This document shows positions 16,615 through 23,723 of a stretch of DNA of 64,000 bases, one piece after another. The position numbers and the translations under genes were made by a program. The DNA is from Microbacterium hibisci (GTDB taxonomy: Bacteria; Actinomycetota; Actinomycetes; Actinomycetales; Microbacteriaceae), in contig NZ_JADIJC010000006.1 in the NCBI RefSeq assembly GCF_015278255.1, positions 1 to 64,000 on the forward strand. Reading direction: 5' to 3'. The notes below the pieces were generated by a model, which was given only the letters and a program-made list of their open reading frames with translations, was not told the origin of the DNA and did not search any database. Every line of letters starts with the position of its first letter. Position 1 is the first letter of the stretch.

Positions 16615-16634
16615 CGGGAGCGCCCCTTGTGGAC

Positions 16635-17339
16635 TCAGTCCGGCGATCGCACCGCGGCCCGGTAGCGGTCCACGACGATCTGCACCAGCGCGGCCGGGGG
16701 CTCGTCGTCGCCGAGCAGCGGCGCGGCGACGGGCGCACCTGCCGCCAGCCTCACGGCGAGATCGTGGAAGTAGCCCGGCGCGAGGAGGTAGTCGGCGACG
16801 ATCACGCGCTCGGCGTGGTCGGCGGCGGACGCGACGGCGACGTCGAGCCGGGGGTCGGCGGCCGCGAGGAAGCCGACCGTGACCTCGCGGGCGAGCCGGG
16901 CCCCCAGCATCCGTCCGATCTCTCGGCAGTCCTCGTTCGCGCGGTCGTCGCTCGACCCGGCGACCGCGAGCACGACGGCGTCGCCGGCGGCGGGGGCCAG
17001 CGGTGCGAGGCGCGACAGGAGGGCGTCGACGAGCCGCGGGTCGGGGCCCAGCGCCGGGGCGATCGTCACGCCGTCGTGGCCGGCGGTCTGCTCGATGAGG
17101 TCGACGCGCACGTGGTACCCCGCCGACAGCAGGAGCGGCACGATCACGACGGGCGCGCCGTCGGGGAGGGCGTCGAGGGATGCCGCGACATCCGGCTGCT
17201 GCACATCCACATGCCCGAGCCGCACCACGACGTCGGGCAGCGCGCGGGCGACGGCGTCGACCAGCGCCGCGACCGCCGCCTGCCCCGCGGGCGACGACGT
17301 GCCGTGCGAGATGGCGAGGAGTGCGGGGGCGGTGCTCAC
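16635..17339 (-). CDS. Sirohydrochlorin chelatase (CbiX/SirB type)
   Basis: A 234-residue CbiX-like ferrochelatase that inserts iron into sirohydrochlorin to give siroheme, the sulfite reductase cofactor. The active-site signature AISHGTSSPAG (His12) and the YHVRVDL segment of the first half are present, with a second CbiX half (GFLAAADPRL, VIVADYLLAPGYFHD), so it is the duplicated form. The frame extends upstream, but the GTG at 17339 gives the family start and has a leaderless-type CACAAT six bases before it. It is 161 bases upstream of sulfite reductase. Confidence 0.85.
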   Translation of the reverse strand: MSTAPALLAISHGTSSPAGQAAVAALVDAVARALPDVVVRLGHVDVQQPDVAASLDALPDGAPVVIVPLLLSAGYHVRVDLIEQTAGHDGVTIAPALGPDPRLVDALLSRLAPLAPAAGDAVVLAVAGSSDDRANEDCREIGRMLGARLAREVTVGFLAAADPRLDVAVASAADHAERVIVADYLLAPGYFHDLAVRLAAGAPVAAPLLGDDEPPAALVQIVVDRYRAAVRSPD

Positions 17340-17345
17340 GGCCCC

Positions 17346-17351
17346 ATTGTG
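17346..17351 (-). promoter_or_regulatory. Probable -10 of the leaderless chelatase gene
   Basis: On the minus strand CACAAT is followed by six bases and then the GTG start at 17339, the same spacing as at dcd and several other genes here. Confidence 0.4.
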
Positions 17352-17491
17352 CCCCGCCCGTGTGACGCGCGTGTGACGGGGCCCACCGGCCGGCTCCGCG
17401 TCCTCAGTTGTGAGCATCGCCGAGCTGAGGGAGCGTCGCGGCGTACGCGTCCGCATCTCGGCAACGCTCCTCGATCGAGGACGCAGACGCG

Positions 17492-17525
17492 AAGGGCGGT
17501 ACCCGCGTACGCAGGTACCGCCCTT
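17492..17525. terminator. Hairpin between the chelatase gene and the His-rich regulator
   Basis: AAGGGCGGTACC (17492-17503) and GGTACCGCCCTT (17514-17525) form a perfect 12-bp stem with a 10-base loop, 42 bases after the regulator stop on the minus strand. No T-run follows. Confidence 0.7.
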
Positions 17526-17566
17526 GTGCTCCGGGGGAGGCTTTCGCTCGACACGGATGCCGCGCC

Positions 17567-18499
17567 TCAGGCCGCGCCGGACTCCCGGCCGCGCGCGAAC
17601 CCGGCGTCGAAGCCGCGCTCGTAGGCGTGCTGGGCCCGACGGCCGCCGTGGGCGCCGTGGCCGCCGTGGCCGCCGTGGTGGCCGTGGTCGCCGTGCCCGC
17701 GGTGCCCGCCGTGGTGGCCGTGGCCGTGCCCGCCGTGCGGGTGGCCGTGACCCTCATGGTCGTGGTGACCGTGGCCGGCGTGCGGATGGTGGCCGAAGCA
17801 GGCGTCGTCGCCGGAGCCGCGCATCGGCTCGTCGAAGCGCTCGGCGGGGTGGCCGGGGCGCCCGGGAGCGAAGCCGCGGTGGCGATTGCGGCCGTAGCCG
17901 TCGTGGATGTCGGGGTCGAACGGACGCGGACGCCCGCCGAAACCGGGGCCGAAGCCGCCGAAGCCCGGGCCGAAGCCCGGCCGGGGGCCGAAGCCGGGGC
18001 GCCCGAACCCGCCGAACCCGCCGAACCCGCGCTCGCGCCCGGTGGCGTTCTCGTCCCAGCCGAGTTCGCGTGCGATCGCCTCGAGCGAGCCGGTCAGCGC
18101 CGCGTAGGCCTCGTCGTCGCCGACCGCGGCGACCACCCGGGCACGGATGCCGTCGACGATCGCGCCGATGCGCTCCTTCTCGGAGCGGCCCAGGTCGGTG
18201 AGCGTCCAGGTTCCGTCGCCCTGCTCCTCGGCCCATCCGCGCTCCTCGAAGCCGCGCAGGCGCTTGCCCTTGCGGGCGAAGCGCTCGCGGAGCTCCGGCG
18301 CGTCGATGTCGCCCGCCAGCACGTTGAGGAGCATCCAGTCGCGTCGCGAGATGCCCTCGGCCTCGAGCGCCGTCGCGAACTCCCGCGTCAGCAGCCCGTC
18401 GACCGCGCGCAGCCAGTAGCCGAGCGGACGGCCGGTAGGAGCGGCGGTGCCGTTGTCTTCGTTGTCGTTGATGTCTTCGTTGTCGTTGATGTCGTTCAT
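17567..18499 (-). CDS. Winged-helix regulator with His/Gly-rich C-terminal tail
   Basis: The 310-residue protein has a MarR/PadR-like winged helix (about residues 20-120; RPLGYWLRAVDGLLTREFATALEAEGISRRDWMLLNVLAG, in part) and then ~170 residues dominated by Gly-Phe-Gly-Pro repeats followed by dense HGHxxHG clusters with several dozen His. Such tails bind Ni, Zn, Cu or Co in other proteins, so this is probably a metal-responsive or metal-buffering regulator; the metal is not readable. The N terminus (NDINDNEDINDNEDN) is a repeated acidic run. The ATG at 18499 follows GAAAGGAC. It is divergent from a second His-rich regulator across a shared operator region. Confidence 0.82.
   Translation of the reverse strand: MNDINDNEDINDNEDNGTAAPTGRPLGYWLRAVDGLLTREFATALEAEGISRRDWMLLNVLAGDIDAPELRERFARKGKRLRGFEERGWAEEQGDGTWTLTDLGRSEKERIGAIVDGIRARVVAAVGDDEAYAALTGSLEAIARELGWDENATGRERGFGGFGGFGRPGFGPRPGFGPGFGGFGPGFGGRPRPFDPDIHDGYGRNRHRGFAPGRPGHPAERFDEPMRGSGDDACFGHHPHAGHGHHDHEGHGHPHGGHGHGHHGGHRGHGDHGHHGGHGGHGAHGGRRAQHAYERGFDAGFARGRESGAA
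18456..18491. repeat. Tandem 18-base duplication in the regulator N terminus
   Basis: TCTTCGTTGTCGTTGATG occurs twice without mismatch (18456-18473 and 18474-18491) and encodes the repeated hexapeptide DNEDIN on the minus strand. Because the unit is a multiple of three, copy-number changes would keep the frame. Confidence 0.85.
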
Positions 18500-18538
18500 G
18501 GGAAGTCCTTTCGGGGGGCGACACGGGGCCGCCGCGAT

Positions 18539-18558
18539 TACATGTCGTAGTGCATGTA
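18539..18558. promoter_or_regulatory. TACATG-N8-CATGTA operator site 1
   Basis: Perfect 6-8-6 inverted repeat nearest the minus-strand regulator. Its outer edge reads CATGTAAT on the minus strand and would overlap a -10 element for that gene. Confidence 0.7.
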
Positions 18559-18576
18559 CATGCAGTGTGACATGCA
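18557..18576. promoter_or_regulatory. TACATG-N8-CATGCA operator site 2
   Basis: Second copy of the same dyad with one mismatch, sharing two bases with site 1 and centred 18 bp from it. Confidence 0.6.
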
Positions 18577-18583
18577 TCTCGGA

Positions 18584-18603
18584 TACATGTCAAGTCGCAT
18601 GTA
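18584..18603. promoter_or_regulatory. TACATG-N8-CATGTA operator site 3
   Basis: Perfect copy of the dyad, centred 27 bp from site 2. Its right arm overlaps the TAAATT -10 element of the plus-strand regulator, so occupancy would block transcription. Confidence 0.7.
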
Positions 18604-18607
18604 AATT
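18602..18607 (+). promoter_or_regulatory. Probable -10 of the plus-strand His-rich MarR gene
   Basis: TAAATT lies exactly six bases before the ATG at 18614. The GGAGG between them is only one base from the ATG, too close for normal Shine-Dalgarno pairing, which also favours a leaderless transcript. Confidence 0.55.
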
Positions 18608-18613
18608 GGAGGC

Positions 18614-19264
18614 ATGCCGTCCGCACCCGACGACCCGTCCGATGCCATCGCCGCCGCGCTCGCACGCTTGCGCGGTCGACGGATGCCGCGACCGCCGTGG
18701 GCGGAAGGCCCCGGCATGCACGGCGGTGGCCCGTTCGGCCACGGTCCGCGCGGGCACCGCCACGCGGGTCCGCACGGCCACGATTCCGACGCTTCTGAGC
18801 ACGTCCACCCCGACGGGTCGGTGCATGGCTTCCCCGGCCGCGGTGGCCCCTGGGGCCGCGGGGGCCCGGGGTTCGGCCCGCCCCCGGGCGTCGGCGCTCC
18901 GCCGTGGGGCGCAGGCGGCCGCTTCGGGGGACCGGCGCGCATGCGGCTGCTCGAAGCACTGGCCGCGGCATCCCACCCCCTCTCGGTGGGCGAGATCGCC
19001 GACGCCGTCGGGGTCGATCAGCCCCGGGCGTCGCGACTCGTGCAGCAGGCGGTCGCGCTCGACCTGGTGCGTCGCGAGGCCGATCCCGACGACGCCCGTC
19101 GCACGCGCGTGGCGCTGACGGATGCCGGAACCCGCCTGGTGCGCGGCTTCCGGGGCGAGCGGCGCGAGGCGATCGACGCGGCGCTCACCGCGTTCACCGA
19201 TGCGGAGCGCGCCGAGCTGGCACGGCTGCTCACGAAGCTCGCCGATTCCTGGCCGAGCGCCTGA
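18614..19264 (+). CDS. MarR family regulator with His/Gly-rich N-terminal extension
   Basis: A 216-residue regulator. The MarR winged helix fills the C-terminal half (ARMRLLEALAAASHPLSVGEIADAVGVDQPRASRLVQQAVALDLV in part, then EADPDDARRTRVALTDAGTRLV). The first ~105 residues are rich in His, Gly and Pro (HGHDSDASEHVHPDGSVHG, GPPPGVGAPPWGAGGRFGG) and look like a flexible metal-binding region. A stop codon lies just upstream in frame, so the ATG at 18614 is the first possible start. It is divergent from the other His-rich regulator, with shared TACATG-N8-CATGTA sites, suggesting mutual or joint control. Confidence 0.85.
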   Translation: MPSAPDDPSDAIAAALARLRGRRMPRPPWAEGPGMHGGGPFGHGPRGHRHAGPHGHDSDASEHVHPDGSVHGFPGRGGPWGRGGPGFGPPPGVGAPPWGAGGRFGGPARMRLLEALAAASHPLSVGEIADAVGVDQPRASRLVQQAVALDLVRREADPDDARRTRVALTDAGTRLVRGFRGERREAIDAALTAFTDAERAELARLLTKLADSWPSA

Positions 19265-19287
19265 GGGCGCCGCGCCGCGAGACCGAA

Positions 19288-21399
19288 TCAGAAGCTGGTG
19301 ACCAGGTCGCCGAGCACCGCCTCGAGCTTCGACGGGTCGGTCGCGTCGTAGTAGTGCGCGCCGGTCGCGCTCGAGATCGACTGCAGGGTGGCCACGTCGG
19401 CGTCCGCGCCGTACGCGAGCGTGAAGACGAGCACCGGCGTGGCGTGGTGCAGGTTCTTCAGGTTCGCGAGCATCTCCTCGGCGCCGATCGTCGGAGCGTT
19501 CGGCGCGTCGTTCTCGCCGTCGCTCAGCAGCACGATGGCGTTGATGTGGTCGGCCGACCATGACGAGGCCTGCTGTGCCGCGAAGGTGTCGACGGCCTGG
19601 TAGAGCGGCGTGTCGCCCATCGAGGTCAGGCCGCCGAGCGCCCCGAGGAAGCCGTCGCGCGACGAGCCGATATCTGCTGTCGGCGACACCAGACCCGGAA
19701 CCATCGCCCCGTCGGGGGCCTGCGCGAAGGCCGCCAGGCCCACGTCGTCGCCGGTGGTGAAGTGGCCGAGCGCCGCCTCGATCGCCTTGCGCGCCTGGGT
19801 GAGCTTGGTGTCGGATGCCGAGATGGGCTCGTCCATCGACCCCGACACGTCCAGCAGGAACAGCACGTTCGCACGCTTGCGCACGTCGGGGAACGCCGTC
19901 TGCACCGCCGTCACGACGTCCGCACCGGGGAAGGCGAGGGTGCCGCGCTGCGCCGCCTCGAGCTGGCCGACCTTCGCGACGCCCTCGTCCAGCGCGCGGT
20001 TGAGGTCGCGGTAGCCTGCCGAACGCACCGCCGACTGACCCTGCGCGGTGTGGGTGAAGCGGATGAAGTCGGCGGCGGCTTCGGACTCCACCGGATCGAT
20101 CCACGGTCCGGTCAGTCGCATCACGGGATTGTCGGCCGAGTAGTAGCCGTCGGTCGGGTAGATCGGCACGAGCTGCTCCGCCGGCGGCTCCGCCTGGGTG
20201 CGCGTGATGCCGTCGCGGCTGGTGATGCCGCGGTTGTAGTCCCACACCGACTTCTCGTCGACGATGACGGCCGACAGGAAGTCGGCGGCGGATCCGGATG
20301 CCTCGGCCTGGCGCGCGTGCCACAGGAAGTGCTCGGGCGTCGCCATGTAGTGGCTCGTGGCGGTCTCGTTCTCGTGCACCTGCGCCTGCACCGCGGGATC
20401 CTGCACATCAGTCACGGCGAGCTCGGACAGCGAGCCGGAGGCCGTGCCGAACGAGGCGAACATCGCGGCCTCCCCCGAGGTCGCCACGAGGGGGCTCGTC
20501 TTGCCGAGCTTGAAAGCGCCCCACTCGGGGTGGCCGAGACCGCTCCACAGCTCGGCGTCGCCGGCGGCTTCGAAGATCTCCGACCAGCTCGGCGACTCGG
20601 CATCCCACCCGATCGTCTCGGCGAGCCGCTCCGGCATCGCCAGCACGATGTCGGAGATCGCGACGCTCGCACCCTCCGCGCGGAGGTTCGTGGCGCCCTG
20701 CGCCTGGGCGACGTCGACCCATGTCGAGGAGTCGGGGAGCCACACCGTCGGCTTCTGGTCGTCGGCGAGGTTCGGGAAGCCCGTCGCCACTACGGCGGCG
20801 GCCACGCCGGACTTGTCCTTGGTCGTGGTGACGGTGACGCACGAGCCGGCGACGTTGCGAGGCTGGCCGTTGTAGGCGGCGGCGAGACTCTCGACCATCT
20901 CGGCGTTCTCGAAGGACGACAGCACGTGGACGCTCGCACAGGGCTCGGCGCCGGCCGTTGCGGCCGGCTCGTCCTGCGGGAACTCGATGAGCTCCACCTC
21001 GGCCGGGGCCTCGGGCGCCGGATCCGCGGCGGCGGGCTCGGCGTCGGAGAGGTTCGACACGATCGCGTACGAGACGGAGCCGATCGATCCGACCAGCACG
21101 ACGATGCCGGCGACCGTGCCCCACAGCAGCAGCTGACGGCGGCGCTTGCGTCGGCGCTCGCGCCGCTGTTCGATGGCCGACGGCTTCTTCGGCGGGCCGG
21201 ACGTGCCGGGGTTCGCGGGCTGTGCGGACGAGGCCGCCGACGGGGTGGCCGTGCGCGCGGCCGACGGCGCCGGCGCGGCAGGGAGGACAGGGGCGGGGGT
21301 CGACGGCGACGCCGAGGGAATCGGAGTGGTCACCGGATTCGAGGACTGGCCACGGCGAGGTCCGGGCGCGTCCTCTTCGCCGCGCGTGCGGTCGCGCAT
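19288..21399 (-). CDS. Membrane-anchored solute-binding and VWA domain protein
   Basis: The 703-residue product starts with a Pro/Ala-rich cytosolic segment, one transmembrane helix (LLLWGTVAGIVVLVGSIGSV) and a long extracellular part: first a bacterial solute-binding-like domain (VHVLSSFENAEMVESLAAAYNG, PTVWLPDSSTWVDVA), then a C-terminal von Willebrand A domain. The VWA metal site is intact: DVSGSMD, Thr in SMGDTPLY and Asp in LLSDGEND. Such hybrids are recurrent in actinobacteria but have no assigned function; ligand sensing or adhesion are possibilities. I choose the ATG at 21399 (AGGA six bases upstream); the GTG at 21471 abuts a TAGGCT that is more likely the promoter. Confidence 0.83.
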   Translation of the reverse strand: MRDRTRGEEDAPGPRRGQSSNPVTTPIPSASPSTPAPVLPAAPAPSAARTATPSAASSAQPANPGTSGPPKKPSAIEQRRERRRKRRRQLLLWGTVAGIVVLVGSIGSVSYAIVSNLSDAEPAAADPAPEAPAEVELIEFPQDEPAATAGAEPCASVHVLSSFENAEMVESLAAAYNGQPRNVAGSCVTVTTTKDKSGVAAAVVATGFPNLADDQKPTVWLPDSSTWVDVAQAQGATNLRAEGASVAISDIVLAMPERLAETIGWDAESPSWSEIFEAAGDAELWSGLGHPEWGAFKLGKTSPLVATSGEAAMFASFGTASGSLSELAVTDVQDPAVQAQVHENETATSHYMATPEHFLWHARQAEASGSAADFLSAVIVDEKSVWDYNRGITSRDGITRTQAEPPAEQLVPIYPTDGYYSADNPVMRLTGPWIDPVESEAAADFIRFTHTAQGQSAVRSAGYRDLNRALDEGVAKVGQLEAAQRGTLAFPGADVVTAVQTAFPDVRKRANVLFLLDVSGSMDEPISASDTKLTQARKAIEAALGHFTTGDDVGLAAFAQAPDGAMVPGLVSPTADIGSSRDGFLGALGGLTSMGDTPLYQAVDTFAAQQASSWSADHINAIVLLSDGENDAPNAPTIGAEEMLANLKNLHHATPVLVFTLAYGADADVATLQSISSATGAHYYDATDPSKLEAVLGDLVTSF

Positions 21400-21519
21400 G
21401 GGAATCCTAGAGGTCGGTGCGGCCGTGAGGCCGGGCGGGGGGTCACCGGCCGGGTAGTCCGGTAAGGCCACAGCCTAACCTGAGCGCGGTTGCGAGGCGA
21501 GCGCGAGAATGCCGGGAGA

Positions 21520-22101
21520 TCACCGAGAGGCGGTGTTCAGCATCCCGATCAGCACGGCCGTCCACCAGGCAGCCTGCGACACCAGCGCGCTCCACAGGCA
21601 CCAGAGCCGCAGCGGGAAGGGCAGGGCGCCGAAGCGCACGCCGGCGGGAAGACGGGCGAGTTCGTCGGTCAGGCGCGTCATGGCCACGCCGTTCATCGCC
21701 GCCAGCAGCACCGCGCCCATCTTGAGCGCGGTGAGCGGCTCGCCGAGGTCGGGCTGCAGGAACGCTCCCGTCGCGAACAGGCCGGTGATGCCCAGCCAGG
21801 CCAGCCCGGTGACCGTCCGCTCGACGCGGCGCACGTCGTCGAGTGCCGCCCGTCCCAGCGTCCAGAGCAGTCCGCTCATCTCGAGCAGCACGGCCGAGCC
21901 GAGGCCCACGATGACGGCGGCGAGGTGGCCGAAGAGCGCTGGTGTGCGCAGCCACTCCGGGGGCACGATGCTGGTCCCGACCCACAGCGACACAGCGAGT
22001 GCCAGCAGCACGCCCCAGTACCCGAGCGCCCGCTGGTGACGCGCGGCGCGCAGGCGCTCAGCGCGAAGGCGCTGCAGGTGCGAGGTCGGGCGGATCGGCA
22101 C
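21520..22101 (-). CDS. Multi-pass membrane protein of unknown function
   Basis: I do not recognise this 193-residue protein. After a basic N terminus (RLRAERLRAARHQR) it has about five hydrophobic segments (LGYWGVLLALAVSLWVG, LFGHLAAVIVGLGSAVLL, VTGLAWLGITGLFATGAF, LTALKMGAVLLAAMNGVAM, LWCLWSALVSQAAWWTAVLIG). No catalytic motif is evident. It starts with GTG and has a weak ribosome site. It sits downstream of the MFS gene on the same strand with a 167-base gap, in which I see no other feature. Confidence 0.6.
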   Translation of the reverse strand: MPIRPTSHLQRLRAERLRAARHQRALGYWGVLLALAVSLWVGTSIVPPEWLRTPALFGHLAAVIVGLGSAVLLEMSGLLWTLGRAALDDVRRVERTVTGLAWLGITGLFATGAFLQPDLGEPLTALKMGAVLLAAMNGVAMTRLTDELARLPAGVRFGALPFPLRLWCLWSALVSQAAWWTAVLIGMLNTASR

Positions 22102-22268
22102 GGCTGCTTTCGGGGTCGGCGAGGGGCGCAGGGCGAAGCGACGACCCCCCGTCGCATGATGCCCGAGAGCGAGGCTAGCCGATGGCCGCGTCCGTTGCGG
22201 CCGATGTGCTCAGCCTGCGCGGGGCGACGACCTCGGGCCTCGCGGAGCGAGGTGACGGCGAGCCGCGC

Positions 22269-23648
22269 TCAGCCCGAGATCTTCTGCGGTGTCGCGCGCA
22301 CCGGCAGGAGCAGCAGGAGCCCGGCGAGAAGCACCAGGACGATGCCGAGGATGCCGTAGTACGCCTCGCCCGACAGCGCCACGAACAGCGCGAACATCGT
22401 CGGTGCGAGGAAGGAGACGGCACGACCGGTGGTGGCGTACAGGCCGAAGACCTCGCCTTCGCGGCCCGGCGGGATGATGCGGGCGAGGAAGGTGCGCGAC
22501 GCCGACTGGGCCGGACCGACGAAGAGGCACAGCGCCAGCCCCGCGGTCCAGAAGACGATCTGCCCGCCGTCGTGGAGGAAGAAGACGAGCAGGCCCGACA
22601 CGACCAGCCCGATGAGCGCCGCCACGATGACCGGCTTCGCCCCGAGCTTGTCGTCCAGCGCGCCGACGGCGATCGTCGACACGCCCGCGACGACGTTCGC
22701 GGCGATCGCGAAGATGATCACTTCGCCCGGCGAGAAGCCGAACACGGATGCCGCGAGCACGCCGCCGAAGGTGAACACCCCCGCGAGGCCGTCGCGGAAG
22801 ACCGCGCTGGCGAGCAGGAACCACACGGTGTGGCGGCTCTCGCGCCACAGTCGCGCGATGTCACGCCCGAGGCGGGCGTAGGACGCGAAGAATCCGACCC
22901 GCTCCCGCGCGGCGCCCGCGCCGCGATACTCGGGCACCGTCAGCAAAACGGGCAGCGCGAACAGCCCGAACCACACCGCCGAGACGACCATCGCCAGCCG
23001 AACCGGCCAGCCGTCCTCTGCGGGCACGCCGAACAGGCCCTGGATGAAGCCGAAGTACACGATCAGCAGCAGCACGATGCCGCCGACGTAGCCCATGCCC
23101 CAGCCGAAGCCGCTCACGCGGCCGATCGAGCGGGGCGTGGAGACCTGCGAGAGCATCGCGTTGTAGTTGACGCCGGCGAACTCGAAGAAGATGTTGCCCG
23201 CCGCCACCAGGAGCAGGCCGAGCCACAGGTACGCGGGGTCGGGGGCGACGAAGACCATCGCCGCCGTCATGCCCACCACGATGTACGTGTTCACGGCGAG
23301 CCACAGCTTGCGCCGACCGGACGTGTCGGAGCGCTGACCGGTGACGGGTGCGAGCAGGGCGATGAGCAGGCCCGCCGCGGCGAGCGCCCAGCCCAGCTGC
23401 GCCTCGACGGTCCCGGAGGGGCCGAAGCTCTCGCTCGTGAGGTACACGGTGAAGACGAACGTGGTGACCACGGCGTTGAAGGCGGCCGAACCCCAGTCCC
23501 ACAGTCCCCACGCGAGCACCGCCTTGCGGTCGGTGCGCGCCGGGCTCTCCGCGTCGATCGCGGCGGCCATCGCGTCGGTCGGCGTCGTGCCGCCGAAAGC
23601 GGGCAAGCCGGGAGCCGGGGGCGTGTCGGGAGAGTTCATGTCGGACAC
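22269..23648 (-). CDS. MFS transporter, UMF1/Atg22 family
   Basis: A 459-residue inner-membrane transporter. The N-terminal signature AWGLWDWGSAAFNAVVTTFVF and about 12 transmembrane helices place it with the UMF1 (vacuole effluxer Atg22-like) group of the major facilitator superfamily; the substrate is unknown, with amino acid efflux known for the yeast relative. The GTG start at 23648 follows AAGGGGA at a suitable distance; an ATG three codons later is an alternative. It is divergent from the DHA2 exporter gene across a 75-base gap that must hold both promoters. Confidence 0.83.
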   Translation of the reverse strand: MSDMNSPDTPPAPGLPAFGGTTPTDAMAAAIDAESPARTDRKAVLAWGLWDWGSAAFNAVVTTFVFTVYLTSESFGPSGTVEAQLGWALAAAGLLIALLAPVTGQRSDTSGRRKLWLAVNTYIVVGMTAAMVFVAPDPAYLWLGLLLVAAGNIFFEFAGVNYNAMLSQVSTPRSIGRVSGFGWGMGYVGGIVLLLIVYFGFIQGLFGVPAEDGWPVRLAMVVSAVWFGLFALPVLLTVPEYRGAGAARERVGFFASYARLGRDIARLWRESRHTVWFLLASAVFRDGLAGVFTFGGVLAASVFGFSPGEVIIFAIAANVVAGVSTIAVGALDDKLGAKPVIVAALIGLVVSGLLVFFLHDGGQIVFWTAGLALCLFVGPAQSASRTFLARIIPPGREGEVFGLYATTGRAVSFLAPTMFALFVALSGEAYYGILGIVLVLLAGLLLLLPVRATPQKISG

Positions 23649-23723
23649 TTCAATCCCCTTCGATGAACGGCTGGTGCGGATTCACCGTAGCGCTCGGGAG
23701 TGCCCGGATGGTTTGCTTCGTTC

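Noticed and set aside
16474..16634. SAM or other known riboswitch before the sulfur operon
   Set aside because: I could not find the conserved core of any riboswitch class; only simple dyads are visible.
17640..17790. Periodic gccgccgtgg-type repeats resembling a tandem array or CRISPR
   Set aside because: They are His/Gly codons of the metal-binding tail; there are no unique spacers or uniform repeat units.
22182..23666. 494-codon plus-strand frame opposite the UMF1 transporter
   Set aside because: Asp/Arg/Glu-rich shadow without hydrophobic or catalytic pattern; the minus strand encodes a 12-helix transporter.
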